Source: an uncultured Clostridia bacterium
GTDB taxonomy: Bacteria > Bacillota > Clostridia > Oscillospirales > Ruminococcaceae
Direction of reading: 5' to 3'
DNA length: 64,000 bases
Assembly (NCBI GenBank): GCA_947624675.1
Contig: CANQLI010000004.1
Location: 97,310-161,309 of the forward strand
The translations under genes and the position numbers were made by a program. Of this stretch, positions 7,064-15,055 are shown in pieces. The notes beneath the pieces were generated by a model. That model saw only the letters and a program-made list of their open reading frames with translations. It was not told the origin of the DNA and ran no database searches. Numbering within the stretch: position 1 is the stretch's first letter; each line of letters starts with the position of its first letter.

Positions 7064-7107
7064 AAAACCAGGGAACCGAAGTATTTTCGATTCCCTGGTT
7101 TTTTTGT
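7064..7107. terminator. rny terminator (bidirectional)
   Basis: CCAGGGAA ... TTCCCTGG with further pairing of CGAA and TTCG inside, flanked by A- and T-rich runs on both sides. It can end rny on the minus strand and the cassette regulator gene on the plus strand. Confidence 0.8.
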
Positions 7108-7158
7108 ACTTAAAGTTTATTTTGCATACTCAATGGCTCTGCTTTCTCTGATGAGGTG
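7066..7158 (-). repeat. right boundary repeat: rny 3' end and terminator
   Basis: The 93-bp partner of 5462-5554. Its upper 42 bases (7117-7158) are the functional end of rny; the rest is spacer and the rny terminator. Confidence 0.9.
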
Positions 7159-8682
7159 TACCTTTATCTGTCCCGGATAATCCATCTCATCCTCGATTTG
7201 TTTTGCAATATCCCTTGCGACCAGAACCATTTTTTCATCATTTACCTTTTCAGGCTGAATGATTATTCTTACCTCTCGGCCTGCCTGAATAGCGTAAGAT
7301 TTCTCAACACCGTCATAAGACGAGCATATTTCCTCAAGCTTCTGTAAGCGCTTGATATAGTTTTCATAGTTTTCACTTCTCGCGGCAGGTCTTGCAGCGG
7401 AGATAGCGTCTGCTGCCTGTACTAAAGCGGCAACGACGGTTTTTGTTTCAACATCACCGTGATGCGCCTCAATAGCGTGGATAACATCTGCGCTCTCCTT
7501 GTACTTTTTACATACATCTACACCTATCTGAACATGAGAGCCTTCGATCTCATAGCTCAGTGCCTTACCTATGTCGTGAAGAAGTCCTGCTCTTCTTGCA
7601 AGATTTGCATCAACACCAAGCTCTGACGCCATCATACCGGCAAGGTGAGCGACCTCTATTGAGTGGTTTAAAACATTCTGACGATAGCTCGTTCTGTATC
7701 TTAGACGACCGATAAGCTTTACAAGCTCATTGTTAAGACCGTGTACATTGGTCTCTAAAACGGCTCTTTCGCCCTCCTGTTTAATTTTGTATTCTACCTC
7801 TCGTTTTGATTTTTCATACATTTCCTCGATCCGAGTCGGATGTATTCTTCCGTCCTGAATCAGCTTTTCGAGTGTGAGCTTAGCTATTTCTCTTCTTACC
7901 TGATCAAAGCACGACAGAGTAATAGCTTCGGGTGTGTCGTCAATTATAAGGTCAACACCCGTAAGAGTTTCGATGGTGCGTATATTTCTTCCTTCTCTGC
8001 CGATGATCCTTCCCTTCATTTCATCATTAGGGAGTGAGACAACCGATACGGCAGTTTCTGAGACCTGATCCGCGGCACACCTTGAGATCGCAAGGGAAAT
8101 ATACTGCCTTGCTCTATCCTCACATTCTTCCTTTATCTGTGCCTCGTAATTTTGGATTTTAACGGCTTTGTCGTGAACAAGCTCGTCGTCGAGCAGTTTC
8201 AAAAGATGATCTCTTGCCTGATCCTTTGTATATTCCGCAATTCTTTCGAGCATCTCGAGCTGACTTCTCTTTATTCTCTCAGCCTCTTCAAGGCTCTCAT
8301 CAGCAGACTTGATTTTATTTTGCAGCGTTTCTTCCTTTTTCTCGATGCTTAGAACCTTTTTATCAAGCGCTTCTTCCTTTTGCTGAAGTCTTCTTTCCTG
8401 TCGAGATACCTCATTTCTTCTCTCTTTGATCTCTTTTTCAGCTTCGTGTCTGCTTTTGTGAATCTCATCTTTTGCTTCAATTAGGGCTTCTTTTTTCAAG
8501 CTTTCCGCATTTTTATTTGCATCCTCTAAAATGCGTTCAGCCTCCTGCTCTGCGGAACCGATCATTGCTTCCGCGTCCTTTTTACGGTGATTTTCGCCAA
8601 GCTTAAACGCTATAAAAAACGAAATTACCGCACCGACGATAAGCGCACCGATACACAGTAAAACAGATGTCAATAAATCCAT
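7117..8682 (-). CDS. rny: ribonuclease Y
   Basis: 521 residues, full length for RNase Y, the membrane-anchored endoribonuclease that starts bulk mRNA decay in Firmicutes. An N-terminal membrane helix (about 5-27) precedes a long charged coiled coil (about 30-190). Then come a KH domain with the GxxG-type loop '[17 protein letters not shown]', and an HD domain whose metal residues appear in '[10 protein letters not shown]' and 'LLHDIGKAL'. Start ATG 8682 has GAAGGAGGAAG upstream. Its last 13 codons and terminator were duplicated by insertion of the 1.6-kb cassette downstream, and the gene itself stays intact. Confidence 0.97.
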   Translation of the reverse strand: MDLLTSVLLCIGALIVGAVISFFIAFKLGENHRKKDAEAMIGSAEQEAERILEDANKNAESLKKEALIEAKDEIHKSRHEAEKEIKERRNEVSRQERRLQQKEEALDKKVLSIEKKEETLQNKIKSADESLEEAERIKRSQLEMLERIAEYTKDQARDHLLKLLDDELVHDKAVKIQNYEAQIKEECEDRARQYISLAISRCAADQVSETAVSVVSLPNDEMKGRIIGREGRNIRTIETLTGVDLIIDDTPEAITLSCFDQVRREIAKLTLEKLIQDGRIHPTRIEEMYEKSKREVEYKIKQEGERAVLETNVHGLNNELVKLIGRLRYRTSYRQNVLNHSIEVAHLAGMMASELGVDANLARRAGLLHDIGKALSYEIEGSHVQIGVDVCKKYKESADVIHAIEAHHGDVETKTVVAALVQAADAISAARPAARSENYENYIKRLQKLEEICSSYDGVEKSYAIQAGREVRIIIQPEKVNDEKMVLVARDIAKQIEDEMDYPGQIKVHLIRESRAIEYAK

Positions 8683-8999
8683 CTTAAAGCTTCCTCCTTC
8701 TTAAGTCAGTATAGTTAATACTACCCGCGAAGGCATATGCCCAATTAAATATTAAATTGTAATTACAGTAATTTCTTATTACCGTTTATTTACGGGATTT
8801 ACCCGGTTTTATATATCGGCGGTATATGCCGATCAATATTGAGAACATTTACCCTCGGAGTAATGTATAAAAAAGTGATAATATCTATTGACACAATTTG
8901 ATACTTTTTAAAGTTTTTATATTATTGCCAAAAAGTACCGATATTGTATAAATACATAATATACAAGCTTATTATATAATAAAAACGCAAATATGTCAA
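8683..8999 (-). promoter_or_regulatory. rny promoter and long structured leader
   Basis: Minus strand: TTGACA (8994-8999), a 17-nt spacer and TATAAT (8971-8976), near consensus. Transcription from here gives a leader of about 280 nt before ATG 8682. The leader contains a clear hairpin, ATCGGC-(7 nt)-GCCGAT near 8816-8834, and nearby pieces CCGGGTAAATCCCG and GGGCATATGCC that can also pair. No known riboswitch class is recognised. Confidence 0.6.
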
Positions 9000-9112
9000 G
9001 TTTAAAATCATTCTATTTTGATAAACCGCATGTATAACGAGCACAAAATTTATCTTCTGTAAAAATATGTAATATTAATGTCAAAAAAAGATAATATTTG
9101 CAAAAATAAGTA

Positions 9113-9141
9113 TTGAAATCTAATGCAATTTGTGATAGAAT
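9113..9141 (+). promoter_or_regulatory. promoter of the amidase_6 operon
   Basis: TTGAAA (9113-9118), 17-nt spacer, TAGAAT (9136-9141). It lies 80 bases before ATG 9222. Bases 9000-9112 are AT-rich with no other feature seen. Confidence 0.65.
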
Positions 9142-9221
9142 ACAATTAGATTAAATCTTATCATTCATAAAAAACCAAAATTGTTATTTTGATATCTGTA
9201 TAAAAATAGGAGGTAATTACA

Positions 9222-9749
9222 ATGTTATTCAATCCAGTAAAATACGATCGAAGTGCCGCTAAGAAATACATGACTTCATGGGCTAAGAGACGAAACCCCG
9301 CTTTCCCGGATTTAAAGGAAAATGATTGTACAAATTTTGTTTCTCAGTGCTTATATGCTGGTGGCTTGCATATGTATACCGGATGGCAATGTTCAAAAAC
9401 CAGTAGTGGTAAATTTTCATATACAGCTACTTGGAGTTATGCAGAAAGTTTATTTTCAAAACTAGTAAATGATTTATCTTCGAATACAGTATTCACAGTA
9501 AAAGAATATTCTGAAGTCAGCAGTATAATTAAGCATTTGGATGCAGGGGATCTTATTTTTTATCACAATAAGAAGAAAAATGCAATTACGCATACATCTA
9601 TTATACATGATATTACTAATGGGATAATATATGTTTCTCAACACAGTGATGATTATATTCATAGGAGTTTAAAAACCCAAATGAGTACAGATACATATTC
9701 CAAATTTTATATAATGCATATAAGTGAATATATTACATGGAGGGCTTAA
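9222..9749 (+). CDS. amidase_6 domain protein (putative cysteine amidase)
   Basis: 175 residues from ATG 9222, preceded by AGGAGG. The whole protein is one amidase_6 (PF12671-type) domain: N-terminal 'YDRSAAKKYMTSWA', the catalytic-type 'NDCTNFVSQCLYAGG' with nucleophile candidate Cys36, and 'AITHTSIIHD' supplying a His. The fold is NlpC/P60-like. Most family members are spore- or envelope-associated and have a signal peptide or extra domains; this one has neither, so it would act in the cytoplasm or forespore unless exported otherwise. Substrate is unknown. A small membrane-anchored gene follows 3 bases later. Confidence 0.85.
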   Translation: MLFNPVKYDRSAAKKYMTSWAKRRNPAFPDLKENDCTNFVSQCLYAGGLHMYTGWQCSKTSSGKFSYTATWSYAESLFSKLVNDLSSNTVFTVKEYSEVSSIIKHLDAGDLIFYHNKKKNAITHTSIIHDITNGIIYVSQHSDDYIHRSLKTQMSTDTYSKFYIMHISEYITWRA

Positions 9750-9752
9750 ATA

Positions 9753-10229
9753 ATGAAAGCAAGAATAATTAAATGGATAGTAATATTTTTGCTGGCAGGG
9801 GCGCTTTTAACATATTTTCTGATAATGCCGCTTGTAAGGTGGGAGCTCAATTACGACTACAAAAGTATGACGCCGAAGGAAACGATAGAATATTTCTTTT
9901 CCGCTATAAATGAAAGAAATCCCAAAAAAGCTTTGAATGTATTTTCCGTTGATGATTCCGACGACAATCAAGCTAACGCCTATTCGCTTGATTTTCTGTT
10001 AAGCTGTGATGTAAAAAATATAACCGATGTAAGCGACAAGATGTTAAAGGATGATCCTTCGGATGAATGGATGTTTTTGGTGGAATTTGAAAATCATTAT
10101 CTGTTCGGACTTCAGTCGAATGTGTTCTCTGAGGCATCAAAGTCCGGAGATAAAAAGGCTTATATTAAGGTAGAAAAGGACACTCCTGTTACAGGACGCT
10201 TGTATATCACCGAGTTGAATATGGTTTAA
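9753..10229 (+). CDS. membrane-anchored protein, DUF4829-like
   Basis: 158 residues. It starts 3 bases after the amidase gene, whose last codons supply the GGAGG ribosome site, so the two are co-transcribed. An N-terminal membrane anchor spans about 7-29. The outer domain begins with 'MTPKETIEYFFSAINERNPKKAL', the pattern of DUF4829/nuclear-transport-factor-2-like lipoprotein domains. There is no lipobox Cys, so it is a signal-anchor protein. Function is unknown; the partner relation to the amidase is inferred from the operon only. Confidence 0.75.
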   Translation: MKARIIKWIVIFLLAGALLTYFLIMPLVRWELNYDYKSMTPKETIEYFFSAINERNPKKALNVFSVDDSDDNQANAYSLDFLLSCDVKNITDVSDKMLKDDPSDEWMFLVEFENHYLFGLQSNVFSEASKSGDKKAYIKVEKDTPVTGRLYITELNMV

Positions 10230-10250
10230 AATTTTAAATTATAGTATTCA

Positions 10251-10362
10251 TAGCAAATAGTTTCCTTTGTTGTTTGGTCTTCACAAATAACTGTAAAACA
10301 TCGGAATGCTATTTGCTATTATTTTTTATTTTTTGTAACACATCTATTGTAAACCTACATTT
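10251..10362 (-). repeat. repeat, inverted partner of 5366-5450
   Basis: On the minus strand it begins TGTAGGTTTACAATAGATG and continues with the same order of blocks as 5366-5450. This copy is more complete: ATAGCAAATAG and CTATTTGCTAT form an 11-bp perfect inverted repeat enclosing about 50 nt, so a long hairpin can form. The 3' end of the lytTR reading frame runs into it. Confidence 0.7.
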
Positions 10363-11198
10363 TCAAAATTTCTTCCACAAAAATGCAAAACCCGGAATCC
10401 AATGCTAGGGATTTCGGGTTTTTCTACAGGCTGGAACCGCCCGTTTTTCGGGCGATTTTTTGTTGTTAATACGCCCCCCCCCCACGAGGATGCCTGCTTT
10501 AATTGGGTGACGAAGTCGTGCCTTCGTCCGCGGGAGATGGGTATTTTTGTGCCGTCGTCGAGGAAAATATTATCTCCCTCGACGACCTTTATGTAATTTA
10601 CATTTATCAGATAGCTTGCGTGCGGCATTACAAAATAATCGGGAAGCCTTTGTCTTATCTTCCGTATCTGCCCGTAAATACAAGCCTGTGAATCCTTTGT
10701 CAGAACCCGTATCTTTCGCTTTTCGCTTTTTACCATTATAATATCCGCGGTGCGGTAGAGGGTGTGAGTTCTGCCGGCTGATACCATAATAGCATTTCTT
10801 TTAACGTTTTTGGCTTCAATAAGCGAGTTTATTATCGGTGTTAAAACTGTTTTGTTTAAAGGCTTTACAATAACAGCGAAAGGTCTTAGCTTGTACCCGC
10901 TTAGAAACAATCGCTCGATCTCTTTTGCTTCACAAGGTAATGTTGAAAATATTATCTCTGTATCACTAAATTTCTCTGCTATCGCCGATGCGAATGAAAT
11001 TGAATCCGACGATTTAAGGTCTGACGGTATAACAACAGCGTCGACCCCGACACTGTCAGCATACAGTCTGTTTAAAAGCTGCTCTTCATCGGTAAAGCCT
11101 TCGTATTTTGCTTCGCAGGATATCTGTTCGATGATGTCTTTGGCTTCCGCTAAAACACATTCGTCTTTATCAAGCATCAAAATACATACCTGTGACAA
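10344..11198 (-). CDS. LytTR-family response regulator with G-tract-disturbed end
   Basis: 284 residues as sequenced from TTG 11198, which has AGAGGGG upstream; the longer frame to 11300 has no ribosome site. Residues 1-130 are a receiver-like domain ('VCILMLDKDECVLAEAKDII'). About 140-235 form a LytTR DNA-binding domain ('SEKRKIRVLTKDSQACIYGQ', 'FVMPHASYLINVNYIK', 'PISRGRR'). After 'LKQASSW' the frame passes a run of ten G (10474-10483) and then translates terminator hairpins and a repeat, which is unlikely biology. With nine G the protein would end at once (stop 10466). Either a sequencing slip or slipped-strand variation. No histidine kinase is adjacent. Confidence 0.8.
   Translation of the reverse strand: MSQVCILMLDKDECVLAEAKDIIEQISCEAKYEGFTDEEQLLNRLYADSVGVDAVVIPSDLKSSDSISFASAIAEKFSDTEIIFSTLPCEAKEIERLFLSGYKLRPFAVIVKPLNKTVLTPIINSLIEAKNVKRNAIMVSAGRTHTLYRTADIIMVKSEKRKIRVLTKDSQACIYGQIRKIRQRLPDYFVMPHASYLINVNYIKVVEGDNIFLDDGTKIPISRGRRHDFVTQLKQASSWGGGVLTTKNRPKNGRFQPVEKPEIPSIGFRVLHFCGRNFENVGLQ
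10387..10423. terminator. bidirectional terminator
   Basis: AAAACCCGGAATCC pairs with GGGATTTCGGGTTTT around a 7-nt loop, with T-runs in both directions. A second hairpin, CGCCCG-TTTTT-CGGGCG (10438-10454) followed by T6, terminates plus-strand transcripts. Both lie inside the apparent tail of the lytTR ORF. Confidence 0.75.
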
Positions 11199-11529
11199 TT
11201 TTAACAACACCCCTCTAAAATATATTATGTTATTTATCCTATCATAAAAAATATAACAAATTTTAGACGCAAAATTATTAAAATGTAAACATATACACAT
11301 ATATTGACAAAAAAATGTAAGAAACTACATATTAAGCAAAAAACATCTTTAAAAATTCATAAGTATAACAAACAGGTGTATATTGTATATGATTCCCTCC
11401 TTTTATTTTTGATTGAAAGATCCTTCATCTTAATTATATCACCTTACGCAGCGTCAATGTCAATATACTTTTATAAAAACCTACATATTTTTTAAGGCTC
11501 TAAAAGCACAGTCTTAGGCAAGCTAAATT

Positions 11530-11650
11530 TTAACAAACTATGAATATTGTAAACATTTCGTTACAAAACATAAGATATTTTATTAAAAATGTACGTTTGC
11601 GTACATTTTTTCGGTAAAAGCCCCTGTATATAGAGGGGCTTAATTTTTTG
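11530..11650 (+). repeat. dispersed repeat, copy B (altered 3' end)
   Basis: Matches copy A through the hairpin ATGTACG-TTTG-CGTACAT and T-run, then diverges. The tail is replaced by AAGCCCC-TGTATAT-AGAGGGGCTT plus T6 (11618-11650), a strong terminator. Its ORF (11540-11617) is cut to 25 codons. It lies 32 bases before the 100-residue membrane-protein gene. Bases 11199-11529, between the lytTR gene and this copy, are AT-rich and show no supportable gene. Confidence 0.75.
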
Positions 11651-11681
11651 AAAAAATCAAGTTTTGAAACGAGGTGAGAAT

Positions 11682-11984
11682 GTGGAATTTTTAGTGAGCA
11701 TCGTATCCGAGCTTCTTATAACAACAACCGTTGCGGTTTTATCATACTATTATAAAAGGATGTCAAAAAAGCTCAGCGAACAAGAAAAGGTAAAAGACGG
11801 ATTAGTGGCAATACTTCAGGACAGGATCCTCTCTTTAGGTAATGAGCTTATGTCAAAAGGCGAAATAAGCCTGTATGAACTTAGGAATTTAGAAAGCCTT
11901 TATAGTGTTTACCATTCGCTCGGAGGAAATTCAACCGCAACCGAAATATTCAACAGAGTTAAAAATATGAAGATATGCGATTGA
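11682..11984 (+). CDS. small membrane protein preceding the holin-like gene
   Basis: 100 residues from GTG 11682, with GAGGTG five bases upstream; a TTG at 11664 would add six residues without a ribosome site. One N-terminal membrane helix (about 3-20) is followed by a charged, probably coiled-coil cytoplasmic part ('YYKRMSKKLSEQEKVKDGL'). Proteins of this layout often sit just before holins in phage and prophage lysis modules. A 40-base gap separates it from the holin-like gene. Function is unknown; the phage link is inferred from context. Confidence 0.65.
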   Translation: MEFLVSIVSELLITTTVAVLSYYYKRMSKKLSEQEKVKDGLVAILQDRILSLGNELMSKGEISLYELRNLESLYSVYHSLGGNSTATEIFNRVKNMKICD

Positions 11985-12024
11985 GCTATCCATATTTTAA
12001 GAATCACAAAAAGGAGGAATTTTA

Positions 12025-12387
12025 ATGAGCACAGGAAATTTAGTAACGGTTTTACCGATTGTAATAATATGCTACTTTGCCGGAATATGCACAAAAGCAT
12101 TTAAGCCTACCGAAAAATATATTCAGATAATCTCAGGCTTTCTCGGCGGACTGTTGGGACTTTTGGGGTATTACACAATGGCTGACTTTCCGTCAGACGA
12201 CCTTATGACATCGTTTGCAATAGGAATCATAAGCGGACTTACCTCATCGGGCTTTAACAAGACTGTTAAAAACATAATTAAGCGCAGTAAATCCGAAAAG
12301 AAGGTCGATGAAACAATCAGTATAACAGAAAAATCTTATTCCGATACCACCGAAAATGATGTTTCTTCCCAGGAACAAATTAAGTAA
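12025..12387 (+). CDS. phage holin family protein
   Basis: 120 residues from ATG 12025, preceded by AAAGGAGG. Three hydrophobic stretches (about 5-22, 34-52 and 66-85) contain the pattern 'IISGFLGGLLGLLGYY ... FAIGIISGLTSSGFNKTVK', typical of the holin superfamily V/phage_holin_5 group. The C-terminal ~35 residues are polar and probably cytoplasmic. Holins form membrane lesions that release lytic enzymes. Here the next gene encodes a secreted repeat protein with a 3D domain and its own signal peptide, so this may be a domesticated lysis or secretion module rather than an active prophage; no other phage genes are seen. Confidence 0.75.
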   Translation: MSTGNLVTVLPIVIICYFAGICTKAFKPTEKYIQIISGFLGGLLGLLGYYTMADFPSDDLMTSFAIGIISGLTSSGFNKTVKNIIKRSKSEKKVDETISITEKSYSDTTENDVSSQEQIK

Positions 12388-12517
12388 TATTTTTAACTGA
12401 TTAAAAATTTATTAGCAATTATTTGGGCAACAATTACAAAAAATTAACAAAAGCGCCGCTTTATCAAGTCAAAACGCAGGATAAATATTAAAATTTGGTT
12501 AACAAATCGCCTTTTGC

Positions 12518-12546
12518 TTGACATTCTATAACAAAAATGTTACAAT
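12518..12546 (+). promoter_or_regulatory. promoter of the repeat/3D protein gene
   Basis: TTGACA (12518-12523), 17-nt spacer, TACAAT (12541-12546). It lies 50 bases before ATG 12596, so that gene can be expressed apart from the holin pair. Confidence 0.8.
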
Positions 12547-12595
12547 TCACTGGTAAAAAGTTACAAAACTGTTACAAATCAGAAAGGATGACTTT

Positions 12596-14617
12596 ATGAT
12601 CAAGAAACTAGTAGCTTTAACTATTACCGTGATTTCATTGGCGGCGTGTATTACCGTTGCGGGTGTGTTTGCGGAAGGTACTTCCAAAACCAAATCTACT
12701 GTAATAAGTATAAGCACCACGATGACTGCCGCAACGCTAAAGCTTGACGACAATTTTGACTCAGGATATATTTCCTATTCAGAAGACAAGAACTTTACAA
12801 ACGAAAAGGTACAGGATTTTACATCGAGCACAGTCGAGATAACGGGACTTAAGCCGGAGACGACCTATTATTTTAAAGCGATGTCAAGAGCCGGAAAAGC
12901 GGTGTCATCCAGAGGCGAATATATAAGCGCTAAGACAGAGCCTGTTGCCGCTCCTAAAGTTGACTACACAGCGTCGAGCAGCTCAAGGGACTCTTTAAGC
13001 ATCAAATTCAAAAAGGAATCGGATATAAAAGGCTACAAGCTTTGGCTTTCCGACAATAAGAGCTTTACCAATCAGAAAGTGACACAGGGAGCTTCTTCTT
13101 TAAAGTTCAACAGCCTGAAGCCTGATACTACCTATAATTTAAAGGCTGTAAGCTATGTAACTGTTGACGGAGATAATTACTTTTCAGCCCCCACAACATT
13201 TATTTACAGCACCAAAGCTTTGCCGAAGCCTACGGCTAACATCAAAGCTTCCGCAAGCACAACAAGCGCTATACGGATTGAATTCAATAAGATCGAAGGC
13301 GTTAAGTACAGAATGAGGATATGCAGCGATTCAAGCTTTGCGGACAATAAGTCAAGAATCGTTGAGGGCGGTTCATCTCTAAGGTTTGACAATCTCGCAA
13401 GACCGAATCACAAATACTACATTCGCGCTGCGACAATAATGACCGTAAACGGAAAGAAATATTACTCTCCGAACACTGTGTTTACCTACAACACAAAGAA
13501 TCTGTCAAAGCCGACAGCTAACCTCAAGACTTCCGCCAGCACATTTAACGCCATAAGAATAGAGCTTAACAAAACTCCCGGCGTAAAGTACAGAATGAGG
13601 GTTTGCAGCGATTCAAGCTTTGCAAACAATAAGTCAAGGATCGTCGAGGGAGGTTCCTCACTGAGAATCGACAATCTCGCAAGTCCTAACCACAAGTACT
13701 ACATTCGTGTAGTTACTTTTAAAACGGTCGACGGAAAGAGGTATTACTCCCCGAGTATTGAGTTTACCTATAACACGAAAAACCTTCCGAAGCCGACAGC
13801 TAACCTCAAGGCTTCTGCCAGCACAGCAAACGCTATCAGGATAGAGCTCAACAAAATTTCCGGAGTTAAATACAGAATGAGAGTTTGCAGCGACTCAAGC
13901 TTTGCGGACAGCAAATCAAGGATCGTTGAAGGCGGTTCTTCTCTCAGAATCGACAATTTAAAACAACCCAATCACAAATACTACATTCGTGTAGCGACAT
14001 TTAAAATCGTAAACGGCAAAAAGATTATATCGCCGTGTATAGAATTCACCTACAATACAAAGGCTTGTCCTGACGCGCCTAAAAATGTCAAGGTGACAAA
14101 CGGAATGCAGCAGATCTCCTGGAACACATGGAATCCTCAATACACGATTTCTTGGAGCGGTGTAAGCGGCGCTACAAAATACAATGTTTACGAAAGCTCC
14201 TCGAGAAACAGCGGTTTTAAGAAAGTTGCTTCCGTTAAAGGAAAAAGCTATACTGTTACAGGCTGCTCTATCGGAGACCACTACTATCTCGTTAAAGCGG
14301 TGACAGGTAATGCCGAGAGTAAGGCTTCAGCAGTATGCGGCATAAGATATGTCGGTATATTCTCGACAACAGGCTACTGCGCTAACTATGGCGCAAGGAC
14401 CGCTGACGGAAGCTACTGCGCTTCCAATCACACCGTTGCCGCAGGCTATGCCTACGCTTTCGGTACTTATTTCAAGATAGGTAACCACAACTGCACTTAC
14501 GAAGTAGAGGACAGAGGCGGAGCTGTTTCAAACTCAGTTATCGACATCTATTTTGACTCCTACGGCGAGGCTTGCAACTGGGGCAGAAGATGGCTTCCTG
14601 TTTATCAGATACTCTGA
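12596..14617 (+). CDS. secreted FN3-like repeat protein with C-terminal 3D domain
   Basis: 673 residues with AAAGGATGA before ATG 12596. A signal peptide (about 1-25, ending 'GVFAEG') is followed by FN3-like modules. Three successive ones of 94 residues (about 205-485) are close copies carrying 'KYRMRICSDSSFADNKSRI', 'EGGSSLR' and 'PNHKYYIR'. Another FN3-like module follows, then a 3D domain (about 580-673) with 'TADGSYCASNHT' and 'YEVEDRGGAVSNSVIDIYF', the conserved Asp residues of MltA/resuscitation-type lytic enzymes. Peptidoglycan cleavage is inferred. The 94-residue module is shared with the GH25 protein at 49913-53062, suggesting common wall targeting. Confidence 0.85.
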   Translation: MIKKLVALTITVISLAACITVAGVFAEGTSKTKSTVISISTTMTAATLKLDDNFDSGYISYSEDKNFTNEKVQDFTSSTVEITGLKPETTYYFKAMSRAGKAVSSRGEYISAKTEPVAAPKVDYTASSSSRDSLSIKFKKESDIKGYKLWLSDNKSFTNQKVTQGASSLKFNSLKPDTTYNLKAVSYVTVDGDNYFSAPTTFIYSTKALPKPTANIKASASTTSAIRIEFNKIEGVKYRMRICSDSSFADNKSRIVEGGSSLRFDNLARPNHKYYIRAATIMTVNGKKYYSPNTVFTYNTKNLSKPTANLKTSASTFNAIRIELNKTPGVKYRMRVCSDSSFANNKSRIVEGGSSLRIDNLASPNHKYYIRVVTFKTVDGKRYYSPSIEFTYNTKNLPKPTANLKASASTANAIRIELNKISGVKYRMRVCSDSSFADSKSRIVEGGSSLRIDNLKQPNHKYYIRVATFKIVNGKKIISPCIEFTYNTKACPDAPKNVKVTNGMQQISWNTWNPQYTISWSGVSGATKYNVYESSSRNSGFKKVASVKGKSYTVTGCSIGDHYYLVKAVTGNAESKASAVCGIRYVGIFSTTGYCANYGARTADGSYCASNHTVAAGYAYAFGTYFKIGNHNCTYEVEDRGGAVSNSVIDIYFDSYGEACNWGRRWLPVYQIL

Positions 14618-14628
14618 TTTGACAATTA

Positions 14629-14657
14629 AAAAAGGCGGTAGATTTGCCGCCTTTTTA
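14629..14657 (+). terminator. terminator after the 3D-domain gene
   Basis: AAAAAGGCGG - TAGATTTG - CCGCCTTTTT, a 10-bp stem followed by T-rich sequence. Confidence 0.85.
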
Positions 14658-14690
14658 TTTTTCTTAAGATAATAAACGCCTCCTCCGAGG

Positions 14691-14891
14691 CTATTTTTTT
14701 TCATATTTCAATACATCTTCAACCCTGCAATCCAACACAAAGCATATCTCATCAAGCGTTTTTGTGCTTATTGCTTTACCGTGCTTGATCCGATGTATCG
14801 TATTTGCGGAAAATCCCTGTTTGTATATCAGATAATATTCCGTCAAACCTTTTTTAGCAAGGGTCTCATAAAACGGCTTATAGCTTATCAT
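14691..14891 (-). CDS. Cro/CI-type HTH regulator
   Basis: 66 residues from ATG 14891, preceded by AAGGGGG. The protein is a lone HTH domain of the XRE/HTH_26 kind: 'YYLIYKQGFSANTIHRIKHGKAISTKTLDEICFVLDCRVEDVLKY'. It is divergent from the leucine-rich-repeat gene, and the two promoter regions are back to back around 14915-14967, so control of its own gene and perhaps of the surface protein is plausible but inferred. Confidence 0.85.
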   Translation of the reverse strand: MISYKPFYETLAKKGLTEYYLIYKQGFSANTIHRIKHGKAISTKTLDEICFVLDCRVEDVLKYEKK

Positions 14892-14938
14892 ATTTTATCC
14901 CCCTTAACTTTTTCTTTAATTATAATATACCTAACCTA

Positions 14939-14967
14939 TTGACAATACTCAAAATATTAAGTATAAT
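14939..14967 (+). promoter_or_regulatory. strong promoter in the HTH/LRR intergenic region
   Basis: TTGACA (14939-14944), 17-nt spacer, TATAAT (14962-14967): a perfect consensus. It would make a ~140-nt leader ahead of the LRR gene, or a short RNA. The leader contains ATTTGC ... GCAAAT near 14989-15008. Confidence 0.7.
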
Positions 14968-15055
14968 TAAATATAGTCAATATATTATATTTGCTCAAAG
15001 CTGCAAATAGCTATCACATAAGTATATTAGGAATAAACCATACACGACAAAAAAG

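Larger units (their letters stand above)
5462..7158. mobile_element. cassette bounded by duplicated rny 3' ends (integrase-less element)
   Basis: A 93-bp sequence at 5462-5554 recurs at 7066-7158 with two mismatches. It covers the last 13 codons and stop of rny plus its terminator. The intact rny uses the right copy; the left copy is a displaced remnant. Between them lie 1511 visibly AT-richer bases with four minus-strand Cys-rich genes, a divergent plus-strand regulator gene, two promoters and an operator. This arrangement matches site-specific integration at a gene's 3' end with the end restored. No recombinase is present, so it would be a remnant or an element moved in trans (CIME-like). 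Confidence 0.65.

Noticed and set aside
10402..11247. Several plus-strand frames antisense to the LytTR gene
   Set aside because: They shadow the regulator, whose receiver and LytTR motifs are clear on the minus strand.
11304..11495. 63-codon plus-strand frame between the lytTR gene and repeat copy B
   Set aside because: Very AT-rich, no ribosome-binding site, no recognisable feature; probably chance.
13204..14281. Series of minus-strand frames opposite the FN3-like repeats
   Set aside because: They recur with the 282-bp period because the sense repeats do; antisense shadows without ribosome sites.
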